Source of the DNA: JAHBNG01 sp039028975
GTDB lineage: Bacteria > Chloroflexota > Anaerolineae > Caldilineales > Caldilineaceae
NCBI GenBank assembly: GCA_039028975.1
Contig: JBCCHB010000038.1
Coordinates: 44,673-108,672, forward strand
Direction: 5' to 3'
Length of the DNA: 64,000 nucleotides
The notes beneath the pieces were generated by a model that saw nothing but the letters and a program-made list of their open reading frames with translations, ran no database searches and had not been told where the DNA came from. Below, in pieces: positions 1 to 8,391 of the stretch (the stretch's first letter is position 1; each line of letters starts with the position of its first letter). The position numbers and the translations under genes are program-made.

Positions 1-1
1 C

Positions 2-349
2 GACATCGATTTGATTCGCCAAGTATCGGGTGACTTTGTCGAACCCGTTGAAGAACACGTCCAGAATGGCGAATTGTTCATCACATCCAAAGGCGATGAG
101 TGTGCTGGGCTCGGCGTGATGATTCACAATAAGTTTTGTTTGGGCTATGCAGCCATCGGCATGTTTACCGTGGAATCATTTCGCAATACCGGCGTTGGGA
201 CGGCGACGATCCGATTCTTGATCCAAGAGTGCAAACGGCAGCAAACAAAACCAACTGCTGGTTGCTGGTACTATAATCATTTTTCGAAGAAGACGCTTGA
301 GAAAGCGGGAATGTATTCTCAGGCTCGGTTGCTGAAGATTGGTTTTTAA
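2..349 (+). CDS. GNAT family N-acetyltransferase, C-terminal part (cut by window edge)
   Basis: The frame is open from base 2, so the gene begins before the window; a TTG at 11 is probably internal. The visible 115 residues contain the second half of a GNAT fold, with a segment reading FRNTGVGTATIRFLIQ that matches the acetyl-CoA-binding loop and following helix (usual form Q/RxxGxG/A). A later YYNHFSKKTLEKAGM segment is like the final strand-helix of the family, where an asparagine and a 'kaGF' motif are common. Members move an acetyl group from acetyl-CoA to an amine; the substrate cannot be told from this half. The NUDIX gene starts 10 bases after its stop, so the two may be co-transcribed. 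The fold assignment is fairly secure, the function is open. Confidence 0.7.
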   Translation, partial: DIDLIRQVSGDFVEPVEEHVQNGELFITSKGDECAGLGVMIHNKFCLGYAAIGMFTVESFRNTGVGTATIRFLIQECKRQQTKPTAGCWYYNHFSKKTLEKAGMYSQARLLKIGF

Positions 350-358
350 GGAATCAAA

Positions 359-1018
359 ATGTCATCCGCTGATATTGCTCAACAACTTGCTCTTTGGGCA
401 GATAAACTACGAGACGTTTCTTCATCAGGCTTACGTTTTTCGAGCAACATTTATGATAAAGAAAATTATCAGGCAGCACAAAATGTTGCTATGGAAATGT
501 TGGCTCTGGCAAGTGGCGTAACGGTTGATGAAATTGAGCCTTTGCGCACACCACATTTTTCGAGACCAACGCCTTTGTCTGTTGGCGATGCGGCTGTCAT
601 TGATACGCAAGGACGCATTCTGTTAATTCAACGAGCTGACAATGCCATGTGGGCAATGCCAGGCGGCATGTTTGAGGTTGGTGAATCACCAGCCGAGGGT
701 GCTGTCCGAGAAACGTTTGAAGAAACAGGCGTTCATTGCAGAGCAAAATCGTTTATTGGTGTCTTTGATTCGCGTTTGATGGCTGGAAAGTCTCGCTTTC
801 ACCTTTATCATTTCACATTTCTTTGTGAACCTATCCCTGAAAAGCCTGAGGAGCCTGCTCCTTTTGCCCATGAGACCTTGGGGGTTGGTTGGTTTACCGA
901 AGACGGTTTACCTACCTCCATTGATCCAGGCCATGTAACGCGAATTCCGAAAGCATTTGACATGTGGCGCAATGGCGGACCAGCTTTTTTTGACAATCCG
1001 GCAAATGTCACCGAATAA
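359..1018 (+). CDS. NUDIX hydrolase with N-terminal NUDIX-associated domain
   Basis: This 219-residue protein has a complete Nudix box from G103 to V125 (G-x5-E-x7-REUxEExGU), including R117, E118, E121 and E122, which hold the catalytic Mg2+. NUDIX enzymes cleave nucleoside diphosphates linked to another moiety, such as ADP-ribose, sugar nucleotides or oxidised nucleotides. Residues 1-60 form a helical region (start DIAQQLALWADKLRDVSSSG) that matches the N-terminal domain found in one subgroup of NUDIX hydrolases, so this is not a bare MutT. It follows the acetyltransferase closely, and the next gene starts inside its last 14 bases, which points to translational coupling. A housekeeping role or removal of a toxic nucleotide-sugar by-product are both possible; the substrate is unknown. 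Confidence 0.88.
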   Translation: MSSADIAQQLALWADKLRDVSSSGLRFSSNIYDKENYQAAQNVAMEMLALASGVTVDEIEPLRTPHFSRPTPLSVGDAAVIDTQGRILLIQRADNAMWAMPGGMFEVGESPAEGAVRETFEETGVHCRAKSFIGVFDSRLMAGKSRFHLYHFTFLCEPIPEKPEEPAPFAHETLGVGWFTEDGLPTSIDPGHVTRIPKAFDMWRNGGPAFFDNPANVTE

Positions 1019-1667
1019 GCCCAAGCTCCAACTCGCCCTCGACAACCGCGATCTGCAATCAGCGTTATCGGCTGTCCAATCAGCCCATTCCGCCATCGAC
1101 GTAATCGAAGTCGGCACCGTACTCTGCGTGGCGGAAGGGATGAACGCAGTCCGCACCATGCGCACGCTTTACCCCAGCCACACAATTCTGGCCGACGTGC
1201 GCATCATCCGCGCGGGCGGCGCGATTGCGGACATGGTCTTCGACGCCGGGGCCAACTGGGTCAGCGTGATGGGCGAGGCCCCGCTGGATACGATAAAAGC
1301 TGCGCTGCAAAAGGCGCAGGAATATGGCGGCGAGGTACAGATCGAAATGGGCGAAGGCTGGACCATGGATCACGCCCGTCAGTGGGCGCAGATGAGCATC
1401 GAGCAGGTGATCTTCCACCGCTCTCACGAAGCGGATCAAGAGGTTGACGAGATGTGGAACGAGCGCGACTTTGACCAGATCCGTGAACTGACCGAAATGG
1501 GCCTGAAGGTGACGGTGACGGGCGGCATTACACCAGCGGACGTGCCGCTCTTTAAGGGGATTCCGATCTATATTTTCATTGCGGGACGAGCCATCCGCAA
1601 TGCCGATGATCCACTGACTGCGGCGCAGGAATTTCAGGAAATCATCCGTCAAGCTTACGATAGCTGA
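1005..1667 (+). CDS. UlaD-like decarboxylase, OMP-decarboxylase superfamily, copy 1
   Basis: The protein is a TIM barrel of the orotidine-phosphate decarboxylase suprafamily, closest by eye to 3-keto-L-gulonate-6-phosphate decarboxylase (UlaD/SgbH), which makes L-xylulose 5-phosphate and CO2. I chose the ATG at 1005, overlapping the NUDIX stop, because it gives MSPNKPKLQLALDNRD, the same N-terminus as the second copy at 14768-15424. Conserved residues seen are D13, E35, D64 and the phosphate-loop region TVTGGITPAD. However the hallmark DxKxxD reads DVRIIR, so the catalytic lysine and second aspartate are both replaced by arginine, and the later HRSR motif reads HRSH. These changes make the exact reaction uncertain: it may act on a related keto-sugar phosphate. 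It heads a sugar-catabolic run with a PfkB kinase, a sulfatase and a dehydrogenase. Confidence 0.82.
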   Translation: MSPNKPKLQLALDNRDLQSALSAVQSAHSAIDVIEVGTVLCVAEGMNAVRTMRTLYPSHTILADVRIIRAGGAIADMVFDAGANWVSVMGEAPLDTIKAALQKAQEYGGEVQIEMGEGWTMDHARQWAQMSIEQVIFHRSHEADQEVDEMWNERDFDQIRELTEMGLKVTVTGGITPADVPLFKGIPIYIFIAGRAIRNADDPLTAAQEFQEIIRQAYDS

Positions 1668-1695
1668 AGCTATTTTTAGTACGATAAGATTTACA

Positions 1696-1754
1696 CTAAA
1701 CTGATACGGATAAAAACCGATGACCTTATCAGCTTTTTATCCGTATCAGTTTAG
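1696..1754. repeat. 21-bp perfect inverted repeat upstream of the PfkB gene
   Basis: Arms at 1696-1716 and 1734-1754 are exact reverse complements (right arm core TTTTTATCCGTATCAGTTTA) with a 17-base loop. The right arm and its flank are repeated at 5693-5721, upstream of the binding-protein gene. The structure could be an operator or an attenuating hairpin between the decarboxylase and kinase genes; the repeat at two sugar genes favours a regulatory role, but this is inference. Confidence 0.7.
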
Positions 1755-1771
1755 AATAGAAATTTAACCAT

Positions 1772-2737
1772 ATGCCGAGACCACGCTTTGATCTAACAAC
1801 TTTTGGAGAAGGTGGTTTACGATTGAGTGTACCCGTTGGTGAGCGGCTGGAGGTTGCGGCCAAACTGGATGTAAATCTAGCAGGAGCCGAGGCCAATGTT
1901 GCCTGTGCGCTCTCTCGGTTGGGGCACAACTGTGGTTGGATCAGCGGACTGCCCAATTCGGCACTCGGACGTCGGGTCGCCAACGAGTATCGTCAGCACG
2001 GGCTGGACATGAGCGCGGTCGTCTGGTCCGACAGTGGACGGTTGAGCACCTACTTTGTGGAATACGCCACCGCGCCCCGGCCCATCCAAGTATTCTTTGA
2101 CCGCAAGGATTCGTGCTTTACTAAACTATCTCCCGACCAAATTGACTGGGATTACCTGCTCGACACGCGGCTAATCCACCTAACTGGGATCACTGTCCCG
2201 CTATCGCCTAGTTGCACCCAAATTGTGACTGAAGCCATAAAGCGGGCGAAGTCTGCCAATGTCCCGATCAGCTTTGACGTTAACTACCGCTCCCTACTTT
2301 GGAAAAGCGTCAATGCAGCCCAGATTTTGCAGCCACTTATTAGGGGAATCGAGCTGCTCTTTTGCAGCCACCGCGACGCAGTTGAACTGTTCGGTTGCAT
2401 GGGCGAATGTGAAGAGAGTCTGACCAAGCTAGCGGAACAAACTGGCGCAAAACAGGTAGTCATGTCCAGCGGAGAAGACGGACTCTACGGCTGGCGCGAC
2501 GGCAAAATTCTCTTCGAGCCAGCCCAGCCCGTCGTGATGGTAGATCGGCTGGGTGCGGGCGATGGTATGGCTGCTGGCGTTATTCATGGCTGGCTAGATG
2601 GCGACTTTGCCAAGGGAGTAAAGTATAGTGCCGCCATGGCCGCGCTGGCCCTCAGTCAACAGGGTGAGCAGGTGATGACAACTGTTGCGGAATTGGATTC
2701 TTTGCTAGCTGAGGGTAGATTGATGCTATCTCGGTAA
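1772..2737 (+). CDS. PfkB-family carbohydrate kinase (2-keto-3-deoxygluconate kinase-like), copy 1
   Basis: This 321-residue cytoplasmic kinase has the PfkB/ribokinase layout: an early glycine-rich strand FGEGGLRLSV, the sugar-contacting AGAEANVACALSRLG segment, and the C-terminal signature VDRLGAGDGMAAGV whose D264 is the expected catalytic base, with the preceding GAG forming the anion hole. The family transfers phosphate from ATP to sugars or sugar acids; similarity to KdgK-like members suggests a keto acid or keto sugar. A clear paralogue lies at 11874-12833, also next to UlaD-like and epimerase genes, so both probably serve the same pathway. The start at 1772 follows the inverted repeat at 1696-1754. 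Substrate assignment is inference only. Confidence 0.88.
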   Translation: MPRPRFDLTTFGEGGLRLSVPVGERLEVAAKLDVNLAGAEANVACALSRLGHNCGWISGLPNSALGRRVANEYRQHGLDMSAVVWSDSGRLSTYFVEYATAPRPIQVFFDRKDSCFTKLSPDQIDWDYLLDTRLIHLTGITVPLSPSCTQIVTEAIKRAKSANVPISFDVNYRSLLWKSVNAAQILQPLIRGIELLFCSHRDAVELFGCMGECEESLTKLAEQTGAKQVVMSSGEDGLYGWRDGKILFEPAQPVVMVDRLGAGDGMAAGVIHGWLDGDFAKGVKYSAAMAALALSQQGEQVMTTVAELDSLLAEGRLMLSR

Positions 2738-2797
2738 GTATACACAATCCATTGCCTGCGCTATACAAGTTATTCGAGAAAGACGCCTTCTGAATAT

Positions 2798-4318
2798 ATG
2801 GCAAACAAAAGCAAGCTCCCCAACATCCTATTTATACAAGTAGACCAGTTGCCGCCATCTGCCTTATCCTTTCACGGGAATCGGGTGACCAAAACGCCAC
2901 ACCTCGATCAACTAGCAAAGGAGAGCGCGATTTTTGATGCTGCATATTGCAACTATCCGCTTTGCGGTCCTTCGCGCTCGTCCATGATGACCGGTCAATT
3001 GGCGTCCCGCATCGGTGCCTATGATAATGGGACCGATTTTCCAACATCGATCCCAACCATGGCTCATTATTTGCGAGCACTTGGTTACAGGAGCGCGCTG
3101 TCGGGCAAAATGCACTTTGTCGGTCCTGACCAGCTACACGGCTTTGAAGAACGCCTGACCGCAGAAATTTACCCAACTGACTTTAAGTGGACACCCAATT
3201 GGCAGAAAAACGCGACCGAGTTTCACGCTCCAGATACGCGCTTCACGTCCAACATTGGGGTTGCCAAGTGGACGGGTCAGATGGATCATGATGAGGAAGT
3301 GGTCTTTCGCTCTGTCAATAAGATCTACGATTGGGCGCGTGATCCAGATGAACGCCCCTTCTTCTTGCTTACCTCGTTAACGCACCCACACGATCCTTAT
3401 ATTTGCACGCAGGAATATTGGGATCGCTATGATGAATCTGAAATCGATCTGCCCAAAATTAGCTTAACAAACGAGCAACAAGATCCGCATAGTCAGCGCG
3501 TGCGATCTATCTACGGGCTGGATCGGGTGGAGATGGACGAGTCACGTCTGCGCACGTTGCGGCACGGCTATTTTGGCAACGTCAGCTATATTGACGACAA
3601 GGTGGGTCAGTTGCTGGATGCGCTCGAACTCACGGGGCTGGCAGAAAACACCATCGTTCTCTTTACATCCGATCATGGTGAAATGCTTGGCGAACGTAAC
3701 TTGATTCAGAAGAAGACCTTTTTTGAAGATGCAACGCGCGTTCCTCTCTTAATCAAAATGCCGAATGGGCAGTCAGCGGGGCAGCGCCATGATGAACATG
3801 TCTCGCTGGTCGATCTGTTGCCGACGCTGGTCGATTTTGCCGATCAGGATGGTGAAGTTGACCGACTCTCGCCACTGGATGGAGAGAGCCTTGTCCCACT
3901 GTTATCGAATGGTTCTTTGGCGCGCGAAAACGTGGTCTATAGCGAGAACCTTTCCGAGTCTGTGACCGCGCCGCTGTTGATGGTGCGCCGCGACCAGTGG
4001 AAGCTGATCTGGTGTCCGACTGACCCCACGATTCTATACAATTTGGCGCAAGATCCAGACGAGCTTGAGAATTTGGCTGGCAACTCGGATTATACCGATG
4101 TTGAAGCTGCGCTGATCGATGAACTGCATCAACAGTGGGATGTCGATGCGCTCCACCAGCAGGTATTGCAAAGCCAGCGGCAAAGACAATTGATCGCAGC
4201 GGCTCTGGATCAGGGTCAATACCAAGATTGGCAAGGCGATTTGCCGCGTTCCGGTCAATTGGGATACATGAAAAGAAAGCAGTTCTATCACGACTGGAAC
4301 GACGCGGGAAAGCTGTAA
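2798..4318 (+). CDS. Formylglycine-dependent sulfatase, choline-sulfatase (BetC)-like
   Basis: The 506-residue protein is a type I sulfatase. The signature CGPSR starts at C56, the cysteine that is matured to formylglycine, and metal-binding residues are visible at D16 (FIQVDQL) and D292-H293 (FTSDHGEM). The stretch GKMHFVGPDQLHGFEERL and the C-terminal tail with QRQRQLIAAAL resemble choline-sulfatase, which has a characteristic C-terminal extension. In this sugar-rich context a sulfated sugar or sugar acid is an equally reasonable substrate, so I leave the gene symbol empty. There is no signal peptide, implying cytoplasmic action on an imported sulfated compound. It sits between the PfkB kinase and a hydroxyacid dehydrogenase and is probably in the same operon. 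No formylglycine-generating enzyme is in the window. Confidence 0.86.
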   Translation: MANKSKLPNILFIQVDQLPPSALSFHGNRVTKTPHLDQLAKESAIFDAAYCNYPLCGPSRSSMMTGQLASRIGAYDNGTDFPTSIPTMAHYLRALGYRSALSGKMHFVGPDQLHGFEERLTAEIYPTDFKWTPNWQKNATEFHAPDTRFTSNIGVAKWTGQMDHDEEVVFRSVNKIYDWARDPDERPFFLLTSLTHPHDPYICTQEYWDRYDESEIDLPKISLTNEQQDPHSQRVRSIYGLDRVEMDESRLRTLRHGYFGNVSYIDDKVGQLLDALELTGLAENTIVLFTSDHGEMLGERNLIQKKTFFEDATRVPLLIKMPNGQSAGQRHDEHVSLVDLLPTLVDFADQDGEVDRLSPLDGESLVPLLSNGSLARENVVYSENLSESVTAPLLMVRRDQWKLIWCPTDPTILYNLAQDPDELENLAGNSDYTDVEAALIDELHQQWDVDALHQQVLQSQRQRQLIAAALDQGQYQDWQGDLPRSGQLGYMKRKQFYHDWNDAGKL

Positions 4319-4337
4319 AAGCTTGTATAACAATGAG

Positions 4338-4358
4338 ATGCCGATTGAAACTCGGCAT
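4338..4358 (+). promoter_or_regulatory. Short hairpin between sulfatase and dehydrogenase genes
   Basis: ATGCCGA (4338-4344) and TCGGCAT (4352-4358) form a 7-bp stem with a 7-base loop just before the ribosome-binding site GAGGTGA (4364-4370). It lacks a U-tract, so it is more likely a processing or attenuation hairpin than a full terminator. Confidence 0.4.
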
Positions 4359-4375
4359 TTATCGAGGTGATTTGT

Positions 4376-5278
4376 GTGAAGATAGGCTATATCGGGCTTG
4401 GCAATATGGGCCAGCCCATGGCGATTAATTTGGTCAGCGCAGGATATGACCTGACCGTTTACGATCTGCGGGCAGAACGATTGGAGCCAGCCGTTGCTGT
4501 TGGTGCAACCGCAGCCGAAAGTGGGGAAGCCGTGGCGGCAGTTGCCGACATCTTATTTACATCCTTTCCCGAGCCACGGCACTCAAAAGCGGCCATGCCA
4601 GCCTTGATCGACGCAATGCGGTCGGAAACGATTTGGGTTGATCTCACAACAAACGATAAAGAGCTTGTACTCGAACTCGCAGCGCGGGCAAAAGCAAGAG
4701 GCGTCGACACATTAGAAAGCCCCGTCACTGGTGCTGTGGATGGCGCGCGGCTTGGCAAGCTGACGCTATTTGTGGGCGGCGATCCAGATGTGATTGAGCG
4801 AACGCGAGCACCGATTGAGGTGTTGGGGAAATTAATTGCCTGTGGCCCCATCGGCAACGGGAACGTGGTTAAACTGATCACGAATCAGATCTGGTTTGTG
4901 AATGCGGCCGTCACGGGCGAGGCACTGGCGTTGGGCAAGAAAAATGGCGTCGATCTACTGGCGCTTTGGGATGCGCTGAAAAACTCGGTGGGTGACACCT
5001 TTGTCGTCCGCCACGATGTCCCCTCCATTTTTGACGGCCATTACGATCCATCATTTTCCTTGGCCCTCTGCTGCAAAGACCTGCGGCTCTTAACCGAACT
5101 CGGCGAGAGCAGCGGCACGCAGATGGATATGACAAAGGCTGCGCAAGAAAAATTTGAGCTAGCGAGACAAACCTACGGCGACGACGCACCGGAGTTAATG
5201 GTCGCCAAGCTCGTTGAGGAAGCAAGCGATGTCTCTCTCCAAGTATCGGGTGATTGGCAGAAGCATTGGGAAGCCTGA
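4376..5278 (+). CDS. NAD(P)-dependent beta-hydroxyacid dehydrogenase (3-hydroxyisobutyrate / tartronate-semialdehyde reductase family)
   Basis: The protein begins with a Rossmann motif IGYIGLGNMGQPMAINL, followed by the substrate-binding SPVTGAVDGARLGKL (the family's SGG-like motif) and the catalytic lysine region GNVVKLITNQI. This matches the beta-hydroxyacid dehydrogenase family, which interconverts 3-hydroxy acids and semialdehydes. Two GTG starts are possible, at 4367 and 4376; I prefer 4376 because GAGGTGA lies five bases upstream and the protein then starts MKIGYIGLG. Its stop TGA overlaps the ATG of the next, truncated sulfatase. The position after a sulfatase and a sugar-acid kinase suggests oxidation or reduction of a sugar-derived acid, but the substrate cannot be fixed. 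Confidence 0.85.
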   Translation: MKIGYIGLGNMGQPMAINLVSAGYDLTVYDLRAERLEPAVAVGATAAESGEAVAAVADILFTSFPEPRHSKAAMPALIDAMRSETIWVDLTTNDKELVLELAARAKARGVDTLESPVTGAVDGARLGKLTLFVGGDPDVIERTRAPIEVLGKLIACGPIGNGNVVKLITNQIWFVNAAVTGEALALGKKNGVDLLALWDALKNSVGDTFVVRHDVPSIFDGHYDPSFSLALCCKDLRLLTELGESSGTQMDMTKAAQEKFELARQTYGDDAPELMVAKLVEEASDVSLQVSGDWQKHWEA

Positions 5279-5661
5279 TGACCCAACCAAACGTCCTACT
5301 CATTGTAACCGATCACTGGAGCGCGCAACTGCTCGGCTGCGCGAGCCACCCGTCGATCCAAACGCCAGTGCTGGATCGCGTCGCCAAGAACGGCGTGCGC
5401 TTCACCAACGCGTACGCGGCCCATCCGGTCTGCTTGCCGTCGCGCCGCTCGTTGATGACGGGAACCACGGTCCGCACCCACGGCGACCGCACCTTCAAGC
5501 CGCTGATGGAGATGCCGGACGTGCCAACTTTGGCTGGCACCTTCCGCCCTGGGGCCAATCGTTCGCTCTCTGCTACCCGCGGCAGTCAATGGCCTGTGCC
5601 GCCGATTACGGATAAGGCATTTTTCGACTTTTTCAATGAAGCACTGGAAGGGCTGAATTGA
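5278..5661 (+). pseudogene. Truncated sulfatase (N-terminal quarter only)
   Basis: Translation starts at an ATG that overlaps the previous stop (TGATG). Residues 1-90 are a normal sulfatase N-terminus with the metal aspartate D12 (LIVTDHW) and the formylglycine motif CLPSR at C52. After about residue 92 (PTLAGTFR) the similarity stops, and a 35-residue tail ending FFDFFNEALEGLN, which I do not recognise, leads to the stop codon. Type I sulfatases usually have 450-550 residues, so three quarters of the enzyme, including the second half of the metal site, is missing. An internal deletion joining the gene start to unrelated downstream sequence is the simplest reading. Confidence 0.8.
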
Positions 5662-5692
5662 CAAATTCAAGCGTTCAGTAGATCGTAGTTGT

Positions 5693-5721
5693 ATCAGCAT
5701 TTATCCGTATCAGTTTAGAAT
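5693..5721. repeat. Second copy of the 1728-1757 repeat half-site
   Basis: Bases 5700-5721 are identical to 1736-1757 over 22 bases, and the match continues to the left (ATCAGC) with a two-base gap. Only one half of the inverted repeat is present here. A more diverged relative, CAGTTTAGGAATTTG, lies at 5843-5857. All lie upstream of sugar-related genes, consistent with a regulator site, but a fossil repeat is also possible. Confidence 0.55.
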
Positions 5722-5732
5722 TTTGTGTAATG

Positions 5733-5835
5733 GGTAGGCTGATTGTAGACACCACAGATGTTAGACATGTTGTTAGGCTGTTCAGCGCAGGCTAACGGCA
5801 TGCGCTACGTCTCGACTGTTCACGGACAGCCTACC
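5733..5835. repeat. Short inverted-repeat element upstream of the binding-protein gene
   Basis: GGTAGGCTG (5733-5741) pairs with CAGCCTACC (5827-5835), enclosing about 85 bases with a further internal imperfect hairpin (GTTAGGCTG...CAGGCTAAC). The flanks carry a degenerate direct repeat, CAGTTTAGAATTTTG (5711-5725) and CAGTTTAGGAATTTG (5843-5857). It could be a small inserted palindromic element or a structured leader of the transporter mRNA. Confidence 0.4.
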
Positions 5836-5929
5836 TACTATACAGTTTAGGAATTTGTCTCAGTTAAACCCAGAAAACCTCTCTTTATTCAACCGTTCTA
5901 CACTTAGAGAAAATCATGAGGAGAAAATC

Positions 5930-7360
5930 ATGACAAAACCGAATCTGTTTACAGTACGCTGGCTGATTAGTGCGCTCGTGATCATGAGCTTTGTGCTATC
6001 GGCCTGTGCGGCACCAGCCGGAGACGCTGGTTCGGGTGGCAATACCGCCGCATCTGAGTCAAGCGACTCTGGCGATTCTGGCGGCGAAGCCATGGCCGAC
6101 GTCGATATGGAAGAGCTACCCTATGGTCTGATGTCGGGCAAGCCTTACGACGGCACCGAGCTGACCTTCCTGATCTGCTGCCCCGCGGCGGCGCAGTTTG
6201 CCGTTTGGGCCGACAGCGCGGCTGAATTCACCGAGTTGACCGGCATCAGCGTCAACTTCACTAACGATCCGTTAGGTGGTCTACGCGAAAAGATTGTCAC
6301 CGAAAGCTTGGGCAACCCTGGCAGTTGGGACGTGACTATCTATTTTGACACCTGGGGTCCGTCGTTGGCTGGCTTCCTCGACCCCATCGATTCGTTCATG
6401 GATGTAGACGTCAGTGACTACCCACCTGCAACCATTGACATCGCCACATTAGACGACACTCTCTACGGTGTTCCTGTGCGCTCGCACGTGATGATGTTCT
6501 ACTATCGGCAGGATGTGCTAGACGAGTTGGGCATTGCACCACCAACCACCTTTGAGGAAGTGACCGCAGCAGCAGAAGCTATCAGTGCAGCCGACAACGG
6601 CATGGAAGGCATTACCATGAACTGGGCCAAGCAGGGTGGCGGCATCAGCCTCATTCCGTGGACCAACGTACTGCGTGCTGGCGGTGCCGATATGTTCGAC
6701 GCCGACTTCCGCCCGACCTTCAACAGCGACGCGGCGATTGCCGCGACCGAGTGGTACGCAAACCTGCTGAACTATGCACCCGCTGCAGCACCAACCTACA
6801 ACGAAGGCGATGCACGTACGTCATACGCCAGCGGTGAAGCCGCGATGGTCTTTGCGTGGTCTTGGGCCTATGAAATCTTCCAGAAGCCAGATGCCTCAAT
6901 TGAAGAGGTGATTGCCAACACGGGGTATACGGCCAACTTCCCAGATGGTGGTGGTGGATCTGCTCCAGTTGCAATGGCGTGGCCAACTGGCATCTCAACC
7001 AGCTCCAAGAACAAAGAAGCTGCTGTTGAGTGGATCAAGTGGATGACCAATCCCGATATGGATCTGCAAGCCATCTCCGTGAAGGATGATCCATCACGCG
7101 CCACTGTCGTTGCTAACCGCCTTTCGTCACTCTCCAGTGAAGCGGCCAATGCACCCGAAGCCAACAACGGCTTCAGCCAGGCTATGCACGATGCCTACTC
7201 TAGCGCAACCGCTCTACCCGTCTATCTGGAATTCCCCGAAGTCAGTGAAATTCTGGAGAGCGCGCTCTCTGAGATCGCAGCCGGCGCCGACGTGGCCGAG
7301 ACCCTCAATGCGGCTGCCGAAGAAGTAGACCAAATCATGCAGGATTCTGGACGGTATTAA
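5930..7360 (+). CDS. Extracellular sugar-binding lipoprotein of an ABC transporter (family 1)
   Basis: The 476-residue protein has a lipoprotein signal peptide ending in LSAC (C26), followed by a low-complexity G/S/N/E linker typical of tethered binding proteins. The body is a family-1 (MalE/UgpB-like) solute-binding protein of normal length. I use the ATG at 5930 because GAGGAG lies just upstream, whereas the longer frame from 5855 adds an improbable N-terminus. It would capture an oligosaccharide or sugar acid outside the membrane and hand it to the permeases at 7473-8342 and 10223-11071. No ATPase gene is nearby, so a shared MsmX/MalK-type ATPase encoded elsewhere is expected. A strong hairpin region lies between this gene and its permease. 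The ligand is unknown. Confidence 0.9.
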   Translation: MTKPNLFTVRWLISALVIMSFVLSACAAPAGDAGSGGNTAASESSDSGDSGGEAMADVDMEELPYGLMSGKPYDGTELTFLICCPAAAQFAVWADSAAEFTELTGISVNFTNDPLGGLREKIVTESLGNPGSWDVTIYFDTWGPSLAGFLDPIDSFMDVDVSDYPPATIDIATLDDTLYGVPVRSHVMMFYYRQDVLDELGIAPPTTFEEVTAAAEAISAADNGMEGITMNWAKQGGGISLIPWTNVLRAGGADMFDADFRPTFNSDAAIAATEWYANLLNYAPAAAPTYNEGDARTSYASGEAAMVFAWSWAYEIFQKPDASIEEVIANTGYTANFPDGGGGSAPVAMAWPTGISTSSKNKEAAVEWIKWMTNPDMDLQAISVKDDPSRATVVANRLSSLSSEAANAPEANNGFSQAMHDAYSSATALPVYLEFPEVSEILESALSEIAAGADVAETLNAAAEEVDQIMQDSGRY

Positions 7361-7367
7361 GATGACA

Positions 7368-7464
7368 GGGTGATTGAGATGAATCAGATGATGAAGATGA
7401 GTTAGGGTATCCCTTCATCTCAATCATCCCCTCGTCTCAATCATCTCCATCATCCCTTCATCCT
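7368..7464. repeat. Self-complementary intergenic spacer between binding-protein and permease genes
   Basis: TGATTGAGATGA (7371-7382) is the exact reverse complement of 7415-7426, extended by a GGG/CCC pair across a one-base bulge. The spacer is built of quasi-repeated words such as CAATCATC, CATCATC and GATGA. A hairpin in this place is known in other transporter operons to favour expression of the binding protein over the permeases; that role here is inference. Confidence 0.6.
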
Positions 7465-7472
7465 TTCAAAAG

Positions 7473-8342
7473 ATGCGCACTTCCAACGTCAAGTACCTAT
7501 TTCTGTTACCCGGAATGCTAGTCATTCTGGTGACCGCCATACTGCCAGTCCTGTCGGTGATTAATTTGAGCTTTCAGGAGTGGGAGGTTGCGCGTTCGCC
7601 GTTTGGCCCGACGGGCTATGTCGGGCTTGAGAATTATGCCGAGGCGCTGACTGATGACAATTTCTGGAACTCGGTGGGCGTCACGGTTGCCTATGTGATT
7701 ATCAGCGTCTTCTTCTCGGTCGCGATTGGCATCTTCATTGCGATCATGGTGCAGCGCGTGACGGTTTTGAGTACCGTTGTCAAATCGATCCTGATTTTCC
7801 CCTTTGCTATTTCACTTACCCTGCGCGGCTATTCTTTCCGCTTTATGCTGCTCGAAGGCCAAGGCGTGCTGGATACCATCATTGACACGATCTTCCCGCC
7901 GTTCGCTGATATCCTGTGGCTGGCTCATCCTTACTGGGCGCTTTTCTGGGTCGCTGTGCCGACTTTCTGGGCGTGGGGTCCGCTGGCTGGGTTGATGTTG
8001 CTAGGTGCGCTCAATAACATCTCTAGCGAGATTTTCGAGGCTGCCAGTCTCGATGGGGCGAGCCGCTGGCGCACCTTCTGGAACATTACGCTGCCGTTGC
8101 TGCGCCCCATGATCTTTGTGCTGGTGCTGCTCATCACCCTCTTCTCGATCCGCATGTTTGACTTGGTCCTGACTATGACTTTCGGTGGGCCAGGCAATGC
8201 GACCGAGACGCTCAACTTCTTTATCTATCGTATCGGCTTCCGTATCTTTAATATGGGGTATGCGGCCGCGCTGGCGATTATTTTGACGGTGATCTTGATT
8301 GTGCTCTCTTACTTATACTCGCGAGTGTTGATTGATGAGTAG
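7473..8342 (+). CDS. ABC sugar transporter permease, MalF/UgpA type
   Basis: The 289-residue protein has six hydrophobic segments, the first right at the N-terminus (YLFLLPGMLVILVTAILPVL). The cytoplasmic EAA loop that docks on the ATPase is visible as EAASLDGASRWRTFWNITLP. This is the usual build of a CUT1-family inner-membrane subunit. It follows the binding protein after the hairpin spacer. Its expected partner permease is not adjacent but about 1.9 kb downstream at 10223, with three unrelated genes between. It should form the translocation path with that MalG-type subunit. The ligand cannot be read from the sequence. Confidence 0.92.
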   Translation: MRTSNVKYLFLLPGMLVILVTAILPVLSVINLSFQEWEVARSPFGPTGYVGLENYAEALTDDNFWNSVGVTVAYVIISVFFSVAIGIFIAIMVQRVTVLSTVVKSILIFPFAISLTLRGYSFRFMLLEGQGVLDTIIDTIFPPFADILWLAHPYWALFWVAVPTFWAWGPLAGLMLLGALNNISSEIFEAASLDGASRWRTFWNITLPLLRPMIFVLVLLITLFSIRMFDLVLTMTFGGPGNATETLNFFIYRIGFRIFNMGYAAALAIILTVILIVLSYLYSRVLIDE

Positions 8343-8352
8343 CCAAATCACT

Positions 8353-8391
8353 TCAACCAGAAAGTTTTAATATGACGAAATGTAACGTCAT
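8353..8391 (-). pseudogene. Twelve-codon remnant at the expected toxin position
   Basis: On the minus strand the antitoxin stop overlaps an ATG (ATGA), the arrangement typical of a Phd/YefM antitoxin followed by its toxin. The frame encodes only MTLHFVILKLSG before a stop, and then runs into the permease gene on the other strand. A toxin cut off at its start is the natural reading, but so short a frame could also be chance. Confidence 0.3.

Noticed and set aside
1080..1652. Long minus-strand frame opposite the UlaD-like gene
   Set aside because: It is the mirror of a well-supported coding region and encodes a histidine- and arginine-rich sequence without motifs.
3753..4358. 201-codon minus-strand frame opposite the sulfatase gene
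   Set aside because: It overlaps conserved sulfatase sequence and has no recognisable domains.
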